Assembly (NCBI GenBank): GCA_026709935.1
Contig: JAPOSC010000064.1
Location: 1-64,000, forward strand
Length of the DNA stretch: 64,000 nt
Reading direction: 5' to 3'
DNA from: Thiotrichales bacterium
Lineage (GTDB): Bacteria; Pseudomonadota; Gammaproteobacteria; HK1
A program made the translations under genes and the position numbers. How positions within the stretch are numbered: position 1 is the stretch's first letter; the number at the start of each line of letters is the position of its first letter. Positions 21,685 through 37,487 of this stretch are shown here, one piece after another. The notes under the pieces are model-generated. The model saw only the letters and a program-made list of their open reading frames with translations, was not told the DNA's origin and ran no database searches.

Positions 21685-23325
21685 TCAGCCCGAGAGGCGC
21701 CGGTACTCGGCGACGAGGCCTCCAGTCGATGCGTCGTGCGGCCGGACGCCATCCGGATTCGCGAGTTCCCTCGCGATTGAAGTCGCGAGTTCCTTGCCCA
21801 GCTCGACCCCCCACTGATCGAATGAATTCACCCGCCAGATCGCGCCCTGGACGAACACCTTGTGCTCGTAGAGCGCGACGAGGGCACCGAGCGTGAAGGG
21901 GTCGAGGCGTTCGAACATCAGGGTGTTGGTCGGACGATTGCCGTCGAACGTTCGGTGGGATGCGAGCCGGTTCGATGGCCCGAGCGGCATTCCGCCCGCC
22001 GCGAGATCGGCTCTGACTTCGGCCTCCGATCGACCGAGCATCAGCGCCTCGGTCTGGGCCAGGCAGTTCGCGACGAGAAGACGGTGCTGGTCTTTCAGGG
22101 AATGATCACAGCTCGCGGCGACGATGAAGTCCGCGGGCACGAGCCGGGTTCCCTGGTGCAGCAACTGGAAGAACGCGTGCTGCCCGCCGGTGCCCGGCTC
22201 ACCCCACACGACGGGTCCGGTCGCGTAGTCGACGGTCGTCGATGCGAGCGTGACGCGCTTTCCGTTGCTCTCCATGTCGAGCTGCTGCAGGTGGGCCGCG
22301 AACCGGTCGAGCCGCTGGTCGTACGCGAGTACCGCGTGGGTCTCGGCCCCGAAGAAGTTGACGTACCACACCCCGAGCAGGGCGAGGGTCACCGGCAGAT
22401 TCCGGTCCAGCGGCGCCTCGAGGAAGTGCCGATCCATCGCGTGCGCGCCGGCCAGCAGCGCCCGGAATTGCGTCATTCCCACCGTAATGGCGATCGGCAG
22501 CCCGATCGCGGACCACAGCGAGTAGCGACCGCCGACCCAGTCTTCGAACTCGAACATGTGTTCGGGGGCAATCCCGAACCCGACGACCGCCGCGCGGTTG
22601 GTCGACGCGGCCACGAAGTGCCGAGCCACGGCGGCCTCGTCGCCGGCGGCGTCGAGCAGCCAGCGCCGCGCGGCATGGGCGTTCGTCATCGTCTCGACGG
22701 TGGTGAAGGTCTTGGAGGCCACCACGAACAGCGTGCGGGCCGGGTCGAGCCCGCGCAGCGTCGAGGTCAGATGCGCGCCGTCGATGTTGGAGACGAAGTG
22801 GACCCGCGGCCCGTCGGCGTGCGGCGCGAGCGCCCGGCACACCATCCGCGGCCCCAGGTCCGACCCCCCGATGCCGATATTGACGACATCGGTAATCCGC
22901 TCCCCGCCATGACCGCGCCAGCGTCCCGAGCGCACTTCCTCCGAAAAGCGCTCCATCGCTTCGAGCGTGCGCTCGACGCCGGCGCGCAACGCACCGTCGA
23001 CCTTGCACACGGGCGAGTCGCGCGAATCGCGCAGCAGCGCATGCAGCACCGCCCGGTCTTCGGTCTCGTTGATGCGGACGCCCGAGACCATCGCGTGGGC
23101 CCGCTCCATCACGCCCGACTCGCAGGCGAGGGCGCGAAGGAGATCCATCGTCTCTGCGGTGACGCGATTCTTCGAGTAGTCGAGCAGGATTCCGCACGCC
23201 CGCAGGGACAGGCGTTCGAACCGATCCGGATCACCCGCAAAGAGATCGCGCAGGTGTTCCGAAGCCACCCGCGGGAAGTGCGCCTGGAGCGCACCCCACG
23301 CCACGGTGTCGGTAAGACTGATCAT
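21685..23325 (-). CDS. pgi: Glucose-6-phosphate isomerase
   Basis: Interconverts glucose-6-P and fructose-6-P. The 546-aa protein has [31 protein letters not shown], the catalytic Glu in [19 protein letters not shown], and [19 protein letters not shown] near the end, the PGI signature. I place the start at [13 protein letters not shown] (23325); the frame is open to 23886, but the extension is low-complexity. It is transcribed away from glpK. Confidence 0.96.
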   Translation of the reverse strand: MISLTDTVAWGALQAHFPRVASEHLRDLFAGDPDRFERLSLRACGILLDYSKNRVTAETMDLLRALACESGVMERAHAMVSGVRINETEDRAVLHALLRDSRDSPVCKVDGALRAGVERTLEAMERFSEEVRSGRWRGHGGERITDVVNIGIGGSDLGPRMVCRALAPHADGPRVHFVSNIDGAHLTSTLRGLDPARTLFVVASKTFTTVETMTNAHAARRWLLDAAGDEAAVARHFVAASTNRAAVVGFGIAPEHMFEFEDWVGGRYSLWSAIGLPIAITVGMTQFRALLAGAHAMDRHFLEAPLDRNLPVTLALLGVWYVNFFGAETHAVLAYDQRLDRFAAHLQQLDMESNGKRVTLASTTVDYATGPVVWGEPGTGGQHAFFQLLHQGTRLVPADFIVAASCDHSLKDQHRLLVANCLAQTEALMLGRSEAEVRADLAAGGMPLGPSNRLASHRTFDGNRPTNTLMFERLDPFTLGALVALYEHKVFVQGAIWRVNSFDQWGVELGKELATSIARELANPDGVRPHDASTGGLVAEYRRLSG

Positions 23326-23653
23326 CGCACGCTCCGCGCCCTGCCGCCGGCGCCGGCCCGGCTCACTCGGACCTCCGATGATACCCCCGGCGCGTCGCCA
23401 CTCCTGGTCGAACCCCCCGAATCCCCTCCGAACCACATTTCCCGCCGGGCCGGCGCGTGCGGTCGAGATGTCCCGACGGGGCGTTCCGGAGGCCGGAACC
23501 TCGCCGAAACCGCAACCCGGAACGGATCTCCCGCAATGCGGACAAGCATGGCCGCCTTCCGGCCAGCCCGGTTCGTTCGTCGTTCGGGATGCGCGTACCA
23601 TCGGAGACTCGTCAGACCGGGCACACATGTTCACGGCAAACGGAGACTGCGGC
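23326..23653. other. Divergent intergenic region pgi/glpK
   Basis: About 330 bp without a gene. GGAG ten nt before the glpK ATG is its Shine-Dalgarno. No clear paired -35/-10 boxes or operator palindromes could be picked out. Confidence 0.4.
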
Positions 23654-25150
23654 ATGTCCGACTCCCCCCTGCTCCTCGCCATCGACCAGGGCACCACCAG
23701 TTCGCGGGCGATCGTGTTCGACGCCGGCGGGTCGGTCCGCACCGTCGCGCAGCGCGAGTTCACCCAGCACTTCCCCGCCGGCGGGTGGGTCGAGCACGAC
23801 CCGGAAGAGCTCTGGTCGGCAACCCTGGCCGTCACGCGCGAGGCACTGGCTGCGACAAGCGGCACGGTGGCGGCGATCGGCATCACGAATCAGCGCGAGA
23901 CCACGGTGGTCTGGGATCGCGTGAGCGGCGCCCCCATCCACCGCGCCATCGTCTGGCAGGACCGCCGCACTGCCGCACAGTGCCGGGCGCTGCGCGATGC
24001 CGGGCACGGACCCACGGTCGGCGAGAAGACCGGCCTGCTGCTCGACCCGTACTTCTCCGCCACCAAACTCGCCTGGATTCTCGATCACGTCGACGGCGCA
24101 CGCGACCGCGCGGCGGCGGGCGAGCTCGCGTTCGGCACCATCGACACCTTCCTGATCTGGCGCCTGACCGGCGGACGGGTACACGCCACGGACGCCACCA
24201 ACGCGTCGCGCACCCTGCTGTTCGACATCCATGCCCAGCGCTGGGACGACACCCTTTTGCGACTGTTCGATGTGCCCCGCGACGTGCTGCCGGAAGTACG
24301 CGACAGCGCCGCCGACTTCGGCGTGACGGCGGTGGATGTCCTCGGGTGCGCCATCCCTATCGCGGGGGTCGCCGGTGACCAGCAGGCGGCGACGGTCGGT
24401 CAGGCGTGCTTCGAGCCCGGCATGATGAAGAGCACCTATGGCACGGGATGTTTCGCGGTGATGAACACCGGGGTGGAGGCAGTCCGGTCTCGGAACCGGC
24501 TTCTGACCACGGTGGCCTGGCGCCTGGAGGCCAAGCCGACCTACGCCCTGGAGGGCTCGATCTTCGTGGCCGGCGCCGCCGTGCAATGGCTTCGCGACGG
24601 CTTGCGGGTCATCGAGGATGCGCCGCAGACCGAAGCGCTGGCGGCCGGTCTGCCCGGTTCCGACGGGGTCTACCTCGTTCCCGCGTTTACCGGTCTCGGG
24701 GCGCCGCACTGGAATCCGGACGCGCGCGGCGCCCTCTTCGGCCTCACCCGGGACACCGGGCCCGCGCACCTTGCCCGCGCCGCCCTGGAGTCCGTCTGCT
24801 TCCAGACCCGGGACCTCATCGCCGCGATGGAGGCCGACCGAGGGGCCGCGATCGATCGCCTCCGGGTCGACGGCGGCATGGTGGGGAACGCCTGGCTGCT
24901 CCAGGCCCTCGCGGATATCGTCGGCGTCGCCGTCGAACGGCCGCGCAACGCCGAAACCACCGCCCTGGGCGCGGCATACCTGGCCGGGCTCCAGACCGGC
25001 GTGTTCCGCTCCGTCGACGACATCGGCGTGCGCTGGGCGCGCGACGCGGAATTCACGCCCCGGATGCCGGACCGGGAGCGCGACCGACTGGCGCGCGGCT
25101 GGAAGAGCGCGGTGGCGCGCACCCTGGAGCACCGCGGCCCTTCTCCATAG
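23654..25150 (+). CDS. glpK: Glycerol kinase
   Basis: Phosphorylates glycerol to glycerol-3-phosphate. The 498-aa FGGY-family protein begins with [18 protein letters not shown]. It has [49 protein letters not shown] and the ATP-site [16 protein letters not shown]. The ATG at 23654 is preceded by GGAG; the open frame back to 23306 overlaps the pgi start and is not coding. No glpF or glpD is adjacent, so it appears to be a single-gene unit. Confidence 0.96.
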   Translation: MSDSPLLLAIDQGTTSSRAIVFDAGGSVRTVAQREFTQHFPAGGWVEHDPEELWSATLAVTREALAATSGTVAAIGITNQRETTVVWDRVSGAPIHRAIVWQDRRTAAQCRALRDAGHGPTVGEKTGLLLDPYFSATKLAWILDHVDGARDRAAAGELAFGTIDTFLIWRLTGGRVHATDATNASRTLLFDIHAQRWDDTLLRLFDVPRDVLPEVRDSAADFGVTAVDVLGCAIPIAGVAGDQQAATVGQACFEPGMMKSTYGTGCFAVMNTGVEAVRSRNRLLTTVAWRLEAKPTYALEGSIFVAGAAVQWLRDGLRVIEDAPQTEALAAGLPGSDGVYLVPAFTGLGAPHWNPDARGALFGLTRDTGPAHLARAALESVCFQTRDLIAAMEADRGAAIDRLRVDGGMVGNAWLLQALADIVGVAVERPRNAETTALGAAYLAGLQTGVFRSVDDIGVRWARDAEFTPRMPDRERDRLARGWKSAVARTLEHRGPSP

Positions 25151-25267
25151 AATTCCACCTACTCGTCCATCCGGCCCGGATGAATGCGGTACTGACGCAG
25201 CTCGTGGAACATCGGCGCTTGCTTGCAGAATGTCCGAGCTCGCGGCTCCGTTTCCGGCCCCGCGGTT

Positions 25268-26557
25268 TCAGAGCCGGGTGCGCAGCCGCTCCAGACCCGC
25301 CTCGATCGTCTCGATCGATCGGCAGAATGCGAACCGCAGGTAGCGATCGCCCTCGTTGCCGATCGCGTAGAAGTTGTCACCCGGCACCGTCGCCACCCCG
25401 ATCTCCCGGATGAGGTGCATCGCGGCGTCGAAAGGTGACATCGACGCGAGCGCCGGCACGGCCCGGTAGTCCGCGAAGAGGTAGTAGGCGCCCTCGGGCG
25501 GACTCGCGGCGAAGCCCACCTCGCGCAGCCCGCCGAGCAGCAGATCCCGCTTCCTCCGGTAGCTCTCAGCGATACCGTCGAAGAAGGCCCGATCCTGGCG
25601 AAGCAGCGACACCGCGCCCTTCTGGAGCGGCGTGGGCGCCTGCACCACGAGGTTGTCGTGCACCGCGCGCAGCCGCCGGGTACGTTCCGGTGGGGTGATC
25701 ACCCAGCCGATACGCCATCCGGTCGAACGCCCGGTCTTCGAGATCGAGTTCACCACCAGGGTGCGTTCGGCCATGCCGTCGAAGCCGGCGAGATACGCGT
25801 GGCGGTGCCCGTCGAAGGTGATGTGCTCGTAGATCTCGTCGGTGATCGCGAAGAGGTCGTGCGTCCGGCACACCTCGGCGATGAACGACAGCTCGTCATC
25901 GTCCAGCACCTTGCCGGTCGGGTTGTGCGGTGTATTCACGACGATCGCCCTGACCGACGGGTCGGCGGCGACGCGGCGTACCTCGCCCCGGTCGAGCCGC
26001 CAGGTGCCCGCGTCCCGATCCTCACGCAGGGTCACGAACTTCGGCACGAGCCCGAAGATGGCGGCCTGCGACGGGTAGAGTTCGTGGTAAGGCTGCATCA
26101 CTACGACGCCGTCGCCCGGTTCGAGCAGGGACCGAAACGCCACCGCCATGCCTTCGCTCGCCCCAAGCACCACGGTGATCTGCTCATCAGGGTCCGGACG
26201 GTGACCGTAGAATGCCTGGGTGTAATCCGCGATTGCGTGCCTCAGCTCCGGGATCCCGAACGGGAACGAATACTGGTTGAACTGATCGCGCGGGTTTTGC
26301 ACCCCCGCCAGAAGCGCCTTCAACGGTAGATCGAGCGAGTTGTCGCCTACCCCACCGTGCTCTTTCAGGACTTCACGCAACGTCAGCGATTCGAGCCGGC
26401 GGATACCCTCCTCCGTCCCTCCGAGCATCGCCGAAATTCCCCCCCACACCATGTCGTACACCGGCGCCTCGTCGGTGAACCCCTGGGAGAAGTTCACGGC
26501 GCCGTGCTCGATCGCGAGCCGGGTCATCAGGCGTATGACAGTTTCCTTCACTTCCAC
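25268..26557 (-). CDS. PLP-dependent aminotransferase, class I/II
   Basis: A 429-aa fold-type I aminotransferase. It has NFSQGFTDEAP near the start, the NQYSFPFGIPELR loop, VNTPHNPTGKV, TDEIYEHITFDG, the PLP lysine in SISKTGRSTGWRIGW and a C-terminal RFAFCRS with the substrate-carboxylate Arg. The pattern resembles kynurenine/methionine/glutamine aminotransferases rather than AspC, but the substrate cannot be fixed from sequence. It is convergent with glpK. Confidence 0.85.
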   Translation of the reverse strand: MEVKETVIRLMTRLAIEHGAVNFSQGFTDEAPVYDMVWGGISAMLGGTEEGIRRLESLTLREVLKEHGGVGDNSLDLPLKALLAGVQNPRDQFNQYSFPFGIPELRHAIADYTQAFYGHRPDPDEQITVVLGASEGMAVAFRSLLEPGDGVVVMQPYHELYPSQAAIFGLVPKFVTLREDRDAGTWRLDRGEVRRVAADPSVRAIVVNTPHNPTGKVLDDDELSFIAEVCRTHDLFAITDEIYEHITFDGHRHAYLAGFDGMAERTLVVNSISKTGRSTGWRIGWVITPPERTRRLRAVHDNLVVQAPTPLQKGAVSLLRQDRAFFDGIAESYRRKRDLLLGGLREVGFAASPPEGAYYLFADYRAVPALASMSPFDAAMHLIREIGVATVPGDNFYAIGNEGDRYLRFAFCRSIETIEAGLERLRTRL

Positions 26558-26586
26558 GGACGGTCCTTCCTCGCCGATGCCCTGAT

Positions 26587-26621
26587 GCGAAAAATTTACC
26601 GATTCACGGCTGCGAACGCGG
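26587..26621. repeat. Diverged copy of the dispersed motif
   Basis: AAATTTACCGATTCACGG plus a following GCGAACGCGG matches the 6276 and 56558 elements. It lies upstream of the aminotransferase start. Confidence 0.4.
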
Positions 26622-26703
26622 ATCAGCCCGACATGTCATCGACCGGGCGTCCCTTGAGCCGGTGACGAATACCACGCAAGCCATGCGAGGAAGCCTCTCC
26701 AGC

Positions 26704-26722
26704 CGCCGGGAAGGTCCCGGCG
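26704..26722. terminator. Hairpin downstream of tRNA-Ser
   Basis: CGCCGGGA and TCCCGGCG pair around a 3-nt loop, about 80 nt past the tRNA 3' end. No T-run follows on the minus strand, so terminator function is only possible. Confidence 0.3.
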
Positions 26723-26803
26723 AACACCAGGAAGCGTCATCCGGGGGTTTTTGTGAGAGGGATTCGAGTATATCCCTTCAAGTCGTTGTTTTTATTTGAT
26801 GGT

Positions 26804-26894
26804 TGGCGGAGAGGGAGGGATTCGAACCCTCGATGGGCTTTCAACCCATACTCCCTTAGCAGGGGAGCGCCTTCAGCCGCTCGGCCACCTCTCC
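26804..26894 (-). tRNA. serV: tRNA-Ser (anticodon GCU)
   Basis: The 91-nt gene includes an encoded CCA. The acceptor stem GGAGAGG/CCTCTCC, the D-arm GGCCGAGCGGCTGAAGGC, the anticodon stem CTCCC/GGGAG around GCT, a long variable arm and the T-loop GGTTCGAATCC are all intact. The long variable arm confirms a class II serine tRNA, reading AGC/AGU codons. csrA upstream and tRNA-Ser(GCU) downstream is the E. coli order. Confidence 0.97.
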
Positions 26895-26905
26895 GGGGAA
26901 AACGG

Positions 26906-26934
26906 AGCATACAGAATCGGGGGATCGCCCGCAA
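26906..26934 (-). promoter_or_regulatory. Sigma-70 promoter of tRNA-Ser
   Basis: On the minus strand TTGCGG, a 17-bp spacer, and TATGCT preceded by TG (extended -10) lie just upstream of the tRNA 5' end. Confidence 0.6.
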
Positions 26935-27058
26935 AACGCCAGCGGGGAGACAGGGCGTGGCAACAAGGGGGGTATCGAGGGGTGGCAGCAAGACAGATTC
27001 CATCCAGCCGGCGCCGCCCGGCAACGGCATGCCGGATGCGACGCGAGCCTCGCCACCG

Positions 27059-27274
27059 TCAGCACGAGGGGACGGACTCGTTGCCCCCCTGTCCGCCGGA
27101 GTGCTCCGATCTCCCATCCTGAATCCGCTCGAAGATTTCCCGGCGGTGAACCGCCACCTCCCTGGGAGCATCAATTCCGATTCGCACCTGGTTGCCCTTC
27201 ACTCCGAGCACCGTCACCACGACATCGTCGCCGATCATCAGCGACTCGCCGACTCTTCTGGTGAGGATGAGCAT
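27059..27274 (-). CDS. csrA: Carbon storage regulator CsrA
   Basis: Homodimeric RNA-binding protein that represses or stabilises mRNAs at GGA sites. It starts [20 protein letters not shown] and has [22 protein letters not shown], the conserved core with both RNA-binding edges (L4, R6, R44). At 71 aa it has a slightly longer tail than E. coli CsrA (61 aa). Two ATGs are adjacent (27277 and 27274); the GGAGG at 27280-27284 is 5 nt from the second and only 2 nt from the first, so I take 27274. Confidence 0.95.
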   Translation of the reverse strand: MLILTRRVGESLMIGDDVVVTVLGVKGNQVRIGIDAPREVAVHRREIFERIQDGRSEHSGGQGGNESVPSC

Positions 27275-27279
27275 CATGT

Positions 27280-27284
27280 CCTCC
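27280..27284 (-). promoter_or_regulatory. Shine-Dalgarno of csrA
   Basis: GGAGG on the minus strand selects the second of two adjacent ATG codons. The GGA within it could also be a CsrA self-binding site, as in other species; this is inference. Confidence 0.6.
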
Positions 27285-27498
27285 TCGATCGCCGGGGTGC
27301 AGGTCTGACCCCTGGTGGTGGCGTCCTTGTGACCGTGCCGCTCCCGTCAAGCGTTCCGAGACCCGTGCCGTCCCCATCCCCGCACTTTCCGTCGCGGACC
27401 AGGGTCTCCGTCCCGCACCGCCTCCCGTGGCCGACGACCGTCGGAGACCGGGACGCGACCCATACGTTACCGAGTCGCCACGAGGCGCTACCGAGCCT

Positions 27499-28746
<1,248 letters not shown>

Positions 28747-28784
28747 GGCCGGAGGCTCATCACCGAGGGCTCACGGCCGAGGAC

Positions 28785-31415
28785 TCATGGCTGGACGCCG
28801 TCGCCCGCGAGCTGCGTGCGCACCCAGCCCGGTACGGAGCCGATGGCCTGGTCCACCCGGGACGGATCGTTGCCGCCGGCCTGCGCAAGCTCCGGCCGTC
28901 CGCCGCCACGCCCGCCGACCTGGCGCGCAACGTGGTTCGCAAGCGCGCCCGCCTCGATGCGGTCGGTGCAATCCTTCGTGACCCCGGCCACCAGAGCGAC
29001 CTTGTCCGCGTTGACCGTGGCGAGCACCACCGCGGCGGACCCGAGCCGGTTCTTGAGTCGGTCGACAGTCTCGCGGAGTGCCTTCGGGTCCGCACCGTCG
29101 ATCTTCGCGGCGAGCACCTTCAGCCCCCCCACGTCGACCGCCTGCGCAACGAGATCATCGCCGTGCGACGCGGCCAGCCGCGCCTTCAACCGGTCCAGGT
29201 CGCGCTCCAGATCGCGGCTGCGCGCAAGCATCGCCTCCACCCGGTCCGCCACCGTTTCCGCACTCGTCTTCATGCTGCTCGCGATGCGCTCGATCCGGGC
29301 CTCCATCGAATGCACCCAGGCAAGCGCCGTCTCGCCGGTCAGCGCCTCGATCCGGCGCACGCCGGCCGCGATGCTGCCTTCGGCGACGATCTTGAACAGA
29401 CCCACGTCGCCCGCGCGCGCCACATGGGTGCCACCGCAGAGCTCCACGGAGTAGTCGCCGAGCGAGAGCACTCGCACCGGGTCGTCGTACTTCTCGCCGA
29501 AGAGCGCGATCGCGCCGCTGCGCCTGGCTTCTTCGAGCGGCATGACCTCGGTCCGGGCTTCGTCGTTGTCGAGGATCCAGGACGTGACCAGCGTCTCGAT
29601 GCGTTGCAGCTCGTCCCTGCTCACCGACTCGTAGTGGGAAAAGTCGAACCGCAGGCGATCCGGTGCGACCAGGGAGCCTTTCTGCTCGACGTGTTCACCG
29701 AGCACCGCCCGCAGGGCCGCGTGCAGCAGATGGGTCGCGGAATGGTTGCGCGCGGCCGCCCGGCGGGCGCCGACATCCACCCGCGCCTCGACCACCGCGC
29801 CGACCGACAATGCGCCGCCGGTGACCACCCCGACATGCACGATCGCGTCGCCATGGCGCCGCGTGTCCATGACCTCGAAGCCGATACCGTTGGCCCCGAG
29901 CCGCCCCCGATCGCCGACCTGCCCGCCCGCTTCGGCGTAGAACGGCGTCTCATCGAGCACCACCCAACCTTCCTCCTCCGGGTCGAGCCGCTCCACCACC
30001 TGGCCGGCGCGGAACAGCGCGGTCACCGTCGCCCGACCGTCGAGACGGTCGTAGCCGACGAAGGCGGACGAGACCGCGACGTCGAACGCCGCTTCGTCCT
30101 CGGCCCTGAACCGGCTCGACGCACGGGCCCGGGCGCGCTGCCCCTCCATCGCCCGCTCGAACGCGTCGAGGTCGACGCCGAGCGCGCGCTCGCGCGCGAT
30201 GTCCGCGGTGAGGTCCGCCGGAAAACCATAGGTATCGTAGAGCCTGAACACCGTCTCGCCGGGGATGGTGTCGTCCTCGAGCCCTTCGATGGCGTCTTCG
30301 AGGATGCGCATCCCCTGGTCGAGGGTCCTGGCGAACTGCGCTTCCTCCAGGCGCAGAATCCGCTCGACCTGCGCGCGACGCCGGCGCAGCTCCGGGTAGG
30401 CGTCGCCCATCTCGGCGTCGAGCGCCGCGACCATGCGCCAGAAGAACGGATCGCGCGCGCCCAGCCGATGCCCGTGACGAATGGCGCGGCGCATGATGCG
30501 CCTCAGCACGTAGCCGCGGCCCTCGTTCGACGGGACAACGCCATCGGTCACGAGGAACGCGCACGAACGCACGTGATCCGCGATCACGCGCAGGGACTTG
30601 TCGTCCGGCGCATCCCGGTCGGCGCCCGCCGCAGCCGTAACCTCCGCCGCCGCGCTGATCAGGTGCGCGAACAGATCGATCTCGTAGTTGCTGTGCACCC
30701 CCTGGAGCACCGCGGCGGTGCGTTCCAGCCCGAGCCCGGTGTCCACCGACGGCTTCGGCAGCGGCTCCATTCGACCGGAGGCATCGCGGTTGAACTGCAT
30801 GAACACGAGATTCCACAACTCGATGTAGCGGTCGCCGTCCTCGTCGGGACTTCCGGGCGGCCCGCCCGGTACCTCCGGCCCGTGGTCATAGAACACTTCG
30901 GAACACGGACCACAGGGCCCGGTGTCGCCCATCGCCCAGAAGTTGTCCTTCTCGCCGCAGCGGGAGAAGCGGGCCTGGTCGATCCCGATGTCGTCGAACC
31001 AGATCCGGGCCGCCTCGTCGTCACCCTCGTACACCGTCACCCACAGCTTCTCCGGCGGGAGCCCGAGCACGCTGGTCAGGAACTCCCAGCAGTAACGGAT
31101 GGCATCGCGCTTGAAGTAGTCGCCGAAGCTGAAGTTGCCGAGCATCTCGAAGAAGGTGTGGTGGCGTGCGGTGTAGCCGACGTTCTCCAGGTCGTTGTGC
31201 TTGCCGCCCGCGCGCACGCAGCGCTGCGCGGTGGTCGCCCGCGCGTAGGGCCGGCGGTCGGTGCCGAGGAATACGTCCTTGAACTGGACCATGCCCGCGT
31301 TGGTGAACAGCAGGGTGGGATCGTTGCCGGGCACGAGGGGACTGCTCGGCACGATCTCGTGCCCGCGGTCGCGGAAGTACGTGAGGAAGGTTCGTCTGAG
31401 CTCGTTGCTGTTCAT
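28785..31415 (-). CDS. alaS: Alanyl-tRNA synthetase
   Basis: Class II synthetase charging tRNA-Ala. The 876-aa protein has the catalytic domain with [19 protein letters not shown], the motif [32 protein letters not shown], then the tRNA-recognition helices. The editing domain carries the zinc ligands HSATHLLH and LCGGTHV, and a C-terminal oligomerisation domain follows. Length equals E. coli AlaS. recX ends 27 bp upstream and lysC starts 38 bp downstream. Confidence 0.97.
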   Translation of the reverse strand: MNSNELRRTFLTYFRDRGHEIVPSSPLVPGNDPTLLFTNAGMVQFKDVFLGTDRRPYARATTAQRCVRAGGKHNDLENVGYTARHHTFFEMLGNFSFGDYFKRDAIRYCWEFLTSVLGLPPEKLWVTVYEGDDEAARIWFDDIGIDQARFSRCGEKDNFWAMGDTGPCGPCSEVFYDHGPEVPGGPPGSPDEDGDRYIELWNLVFMQFNRDASGRMEPLPKPSVDTGLGLERTAAVLQGVHSNYEIDLFAHLISAAAEVTAAAGADRDAPDDKSLRVIADHVRSCAFLVTDGVVPSNEGRGYVLRRIMRRAIRHGHRLGARDPFFWRMVAALDAEMGDAYPELRRRRAQVERILRLEEAQFARTLDQGMRILEDAIEGLEDDTIPGETVFRLYDTYGFPADLTADIARERALGVDLDAFERAMEGQRARARASSRFRAEDEAAFDVAVSSAFVGYDRLDGRATVTALFRAGQVVERLDPEEEGWVVLDETPFYAEAGGQVGDRGRLGANGIGFEVMDTRRHGDAIVHVGVVTGGALSVGAVVEARVDVGARRAAARNHSATHLLHAALRAVLGEHVEQKGSLVAPDRLRFDFSHYESVSRDELQRIETLVTSWILDNDEARTEVMPLEEARRSGAIALFGEKYDDPVRVLSLGDYSVELCGGTHVARAGDVGLFKIVAEGSIAAGVRRIEALTGETALAWVHSMEARIERIASSMKTSAETVADRVEAMLARSRDLERDLDRLKARLAASHGDDLVAQAVDVGGLKVLAAKIDGADPKALRETVDRLKNRLGSAAVVLATVNADKVALVAGVTKDCTDRIEAGALANHVARQVGGRGGGRPELAQAGGNDPSRVDQAIGSVPGWVRTQLAGDGVQP

Positions 31416-31442
31416 GAATCGACTGCCCGTGAATCGGTGGCG

Positions 31443-31897
31443 TCACCGCTGCGGGGGCGGACCGAGCGCCAATCGTATGTGCTCCGTGGTGAATCCGCGC
31501 CGCTCCAGGAAGCGGGCCTGCCGGGCCCATTCGCGGTAGTCGGCGGGCGCTGCGGCGCCGAAACGCCCGGATCTCGCCTGCGACGCGCGTTCCGCCCAGC
31601 CCGCATCGTCCCGTTCGACCGCCTCCTTCGCCGCGGCGGCGGCGATACCGCGCTGGCGAAGCGCCTCGCGAATCAACCGTGGACCCTGGCCGCGGTCGAG
31701 ACGGGAGCGAACGAACTGCTCGGTGAATCGCTCCTCGCTCAGCAGTCCCTCGGCTTCAAGGGCATCGAGCACGCGTTCGGTCGCTTCCGGGCCGAACCCT
31801 CCCGCCGCAAGCTTGGCCGCGAGCTCGCCGCGCGCATGCTCGCGGCGGGCGAGCAACCCGAGGGCCCGCTTGCGCAGGTCCGAATCCCGTTCGGTGG

Positions 31898-31901
<4 letters not shown>
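31443..31901 (-). CDS. recX: RecA regulator RecX, probable CTG start
   Basis: Small helical inhibitor of RecA filaments. The body shows the three-helix repeats typical of Rec[38 protein letters not shown] and [13 protein letters not shown]. No ATG or GTG lies near the recA end in this frame; the only upstream ATG (32066) is deep inside recA. The best candidate is the CTG at 31901, whose last two bases overlap the recA TGA, with GGAGAGG about 10 nt upstream; this gives 152 aa. A TTG at 31856 (137 aa) is the alternative. Identity is secure, start uncertain. Confidence 0.8.
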
Positions 31902-32932
<1,031 letters not shown>

Positions 32933-33093
32933 TCCTGGTCTCCCGATGGGCTGCCGGCGCCGACGAAAGTGCGGCGACCGGCCCGAATTATCCCACAGCC
33001 GCACGCGGCGAACCTAGCGACCTGCGCCGCGCGGGAATGGCGAATCGGGGCACGAGTGTTGTAGGTCTTGGTCCCGGGAAGCCGTCGGGACGA

Positions 33094-33585
33094 TCATTCG
33101 AGTAGGCGACCGCGCCGCGCCCGGAAGAACTCGATCAGCAGCCGGGCGGACTCGCGGGCGAGCACCCCGCCGAGGACCACCGGGCGATGATTGAGGCGGC
33201 CGCAATCGAGAATGTCGAACACGCTGCCCGCCCCGCCCCAGCGCTCGTCGGCCGCGCCGTAGACGACCCGCGCGATACGCGCATGGACGATCGCACCTGC
33301 GCACATCACGCAGGGCTCCATGGTCGCGTACAGGGTTGTACCCGTCAGCCGGTAATTGCCCGTCGCGCGCGAGGCGGCCCGGATGGCGCCAATCTCGGCG
33401 TGCGCGGTGGGATCGGCGGCCCGGATCGGCGCATTCCTCCCGGCTCCGATCTCGACGCCTTCCCGAACGATGACCGCGCCCACCGGCACCTCGCCCTCGC
33501 GAGCCGCCTGCGCGGCAAGGGCGAGGGCGCGGCGCATCCAGCGCTCGTCGTCCGGCCGGGCTCGATCCGGCGCCGACGGGCTCAC
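33094..33585 (-). CDS. tadA: tRNA-specific adenosine deaminase TadA
   Basis: Makes inosine at the wobble position of tRNA-Arg(ACG). The 163-aa protein has the zinc/catalytic motif HAEIGAI and the PCVMCAGA pair, plus GAVIVREG and FDILDCGRLNHRP. I take the GTG at 33585 (SPSAPDRARPDDERW...) because the longer frame to 33663 runs into the end of guaA; a shorter ATG start exists at 33537. guaA ends 34 bp upstream, so the two may share a transcript. Confidence 0.92.
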   Translation of the reverse strand: MSPSAPDRARPDDERWMRRALALAAQAAREGEVPVGAVIVREGVEIGAGRNAPIRAADPTAHAEIGAIRAASRATGNYRLTGTTLYATMEPCVMCAGAIVHARIARVVYGAADERWGGAGSVFDILDCGRLNHRPVVLGGVLARESARLLIEFFRARRGRLLE

Positions 33586-33619
33586 GCGCGATCCGCAAAT
33601 GGAACCCACGCCCTCGGCC

Positions 33620-35203
33620 TCACTCCCACTCGATGGTGGCCGGAGGTTTTCCGGATATATCATAAACTACACGAGATACACCTGATATCTCATTGATAAT
33701 TCTATTCGATACATGTTCAAGAAACGCATAAGGCAGGTGTGCCCATCGTGCGGTCATGAAGTCCACCGTCTCCACCGCCCGTATCGCGATCACGTGCTCA
33801 TACCGTCGCTGATCGCCGGTGACCCCTACCGATCGAACCGGCAGGTACACCGCGAACGCCTGGTTCACGGAGTCGTACAACCCGGCCGTGCGGAGCTCGT
33901 CGGTGAAGATCGCGTCGGCGCGGCGCAGCACGTCGGCATACGCCCTCCTCACTTCTCCGAGGATGCGCACCCCCAGACCCGGCCCCGGAAATGGATGGCG
34001 ATGGACCAGATCGGGCGGCAGCCCGAGCTCGACGCCGATGGCCCGCACCTCGTCCTTGAACAGCTCGCGCAGCGGCTCGACCAGGCGCATGTGCATCCGC
34101 TCCGGCAACCCGCCCACGTTGTGGTGCGACTTGATGACGTGCGCCTTGCCGGTCGTGGCACCGGCGGACTCGATGACGTCGGGGTAGATGGTGCCCTGGG
34201 CCAGCCAGCGAATCCCGTCGAGCTTCGCCGCCTGCTCCTCGAAGATCTCGATGAAGGTGCGCCCGATGCGCCGGCGTTTCTCCTCCGGATCCGACACCCC
34301 GGCGAGCGCAGCGAGGAACTGGTCTCCGGCATCGACCCTGCGCACGTCGACCCCGAGGCGGCCTGCGAACGCCGACATGACCTGATCGCCCTCGTCGAGC
34401 CGCAGCAGGCCGTTGTCGACGAAGATGCAGGTCAGCCGATCGCCGATGGCCCGCTGGAGCAGGGCCGCCACCACGGAGGAATCGACGCCGCCGGAGAGCG
34501 CGAGGAGGACCGCATCGTCGCCCACCTCGCGGCACACGCGCGCGACGCAGTCGTCGATGATGGCCTCCGGGGTCCAGTCCGACGCACACCCGCAGATGTC
34601 GTGCACGAACCGGCGCAGGATGCGCGCGCCCTGCCGGGTATGGGTGACCTCGGGATGGAATTGCACGCCGTAGAAGCCGCGCTCTTCGTCGGCGATACCG
34701 GCGATGGGCGCGCTGTCGGTGGACGCGATGCGCGTGAATCCCGGCGGCAGCGAGCACACGCGGTCCCCGTGACTCATCCACACATCGAGCAGGCCGTGGC
34801 CCTCGGCGTTCACCTCGTCCTCGATGCCGGCGAGCAGGCGTGAATGTCCGCGGGCCCGAACCTGCGCGTATCCGAACTCTCGGTGGTCCGAGGTCTCCAC
34901 CTCTCCTCCGAGCTGCGCCGCCATCGACTGCATCCCGTAGCAGATGCCGAGGACGGGAACGCCCAGCTCGAAGACGGCATCCGGGGCGCGATAGCCGGCC
35001 GGCGCGTTCACCGACTCAGGACTTCCGGAGAGAACGATCCCCCTCGGCGCCATGGCGCGCAGACGCTCGGGAGCGATGTCGAAGGCATGGATCTCGGAGT
35101 ACACGTTCGCCTCCCGCACGCGCCGGGCAATGAGCTGGGTGTACTGGGAACCGAAATCGAGAATGACGATCCGGTCGAAATGGATGTCGGTGGAAACGGT
35201 CAA
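33620..35203 (-). CDS. guaA: GMP synthase (glutamine-hydrolysing)
   Basis: Aminates XMP to GMP with glutamine and ATP. The 527-aa protein has the class I amidotransferase domain ([15 protein letters not shown], catalytic Cys in [15 protein letters not shown]) and the PP-loop ATPase ([13 protein letters not shown]). The C-terminal dimer domain [14 protein letters not shown] ends in KPPATIEWE. The start is a TTG at 35203, chosen because AGGAG lies six bases upstream and the length matches E. coli GuaA (525 aa). The frame stays open through the upstream tandem repeat only because that repeat unit is 42 bp and stop-free. Confidence 0.95.
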   Translation of the reverse strand: MTVSTDIHFDRIVILDFGSQYTQLIARRVREANVYSEIHAFDIAPERLRAMAPRGIVLSGSPESVNAPAGYRAPDAVFELGVPVLGICYGMQSMAAQLGGEVETSDHREFGYAQVRARGHSRLLAGIEDEVNAEGHGLLDVWMSHGDRVCSLPPGFTRIASTDSAPIAGIADEERGFYGVQFHPEVTHTRQGARILRRFVHDICGCASDWTPEAIIDDCVARVCREVGDDAVLLALSGGVDSSVVAALLQRAIGDRLTCIFVDNGLLRLDEGDQVMSAFAGRLGVDVRRVDAGDQFLAALAGVSDPEEKRRRIGRTFIEIFEEQAAKLDGIRWLAQGTIYPDVIESAGATTGKAHVIKSHHNVGGLPERMHMRLVEPLRELFKDEVRAIGVELGLPPDLVHRHPFPGPGLGVRILGEVRRAYADVLRRADAIFTDELRTAGLYDSVNQAFAVYLPVRSVGVTGDQRRYEHVIAIRAVETVDFMTARWAHLPYAFLEHVSNRIINEISGVSRVVYDISGKPPATIEWE

Positions 35204-35209
35204 CGGAGA

Positions 35210-35214
35210 CTCCT
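35210..35214 (-). promoter_or_regulatory. Shine-Dalgarno fixing the guaA TTG start
   Basis: AGGAG on the minus strand sits 6 nt from TTG (35203-35201). No ATG with a ribosome site is better placed. Confidence 0.7.
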
Positions 35215-35245
35215 GTCGCGGCGCGTGCATCCCCGCACAAAGCGC

Positions 35246-37487
<2,242 letters not shown>

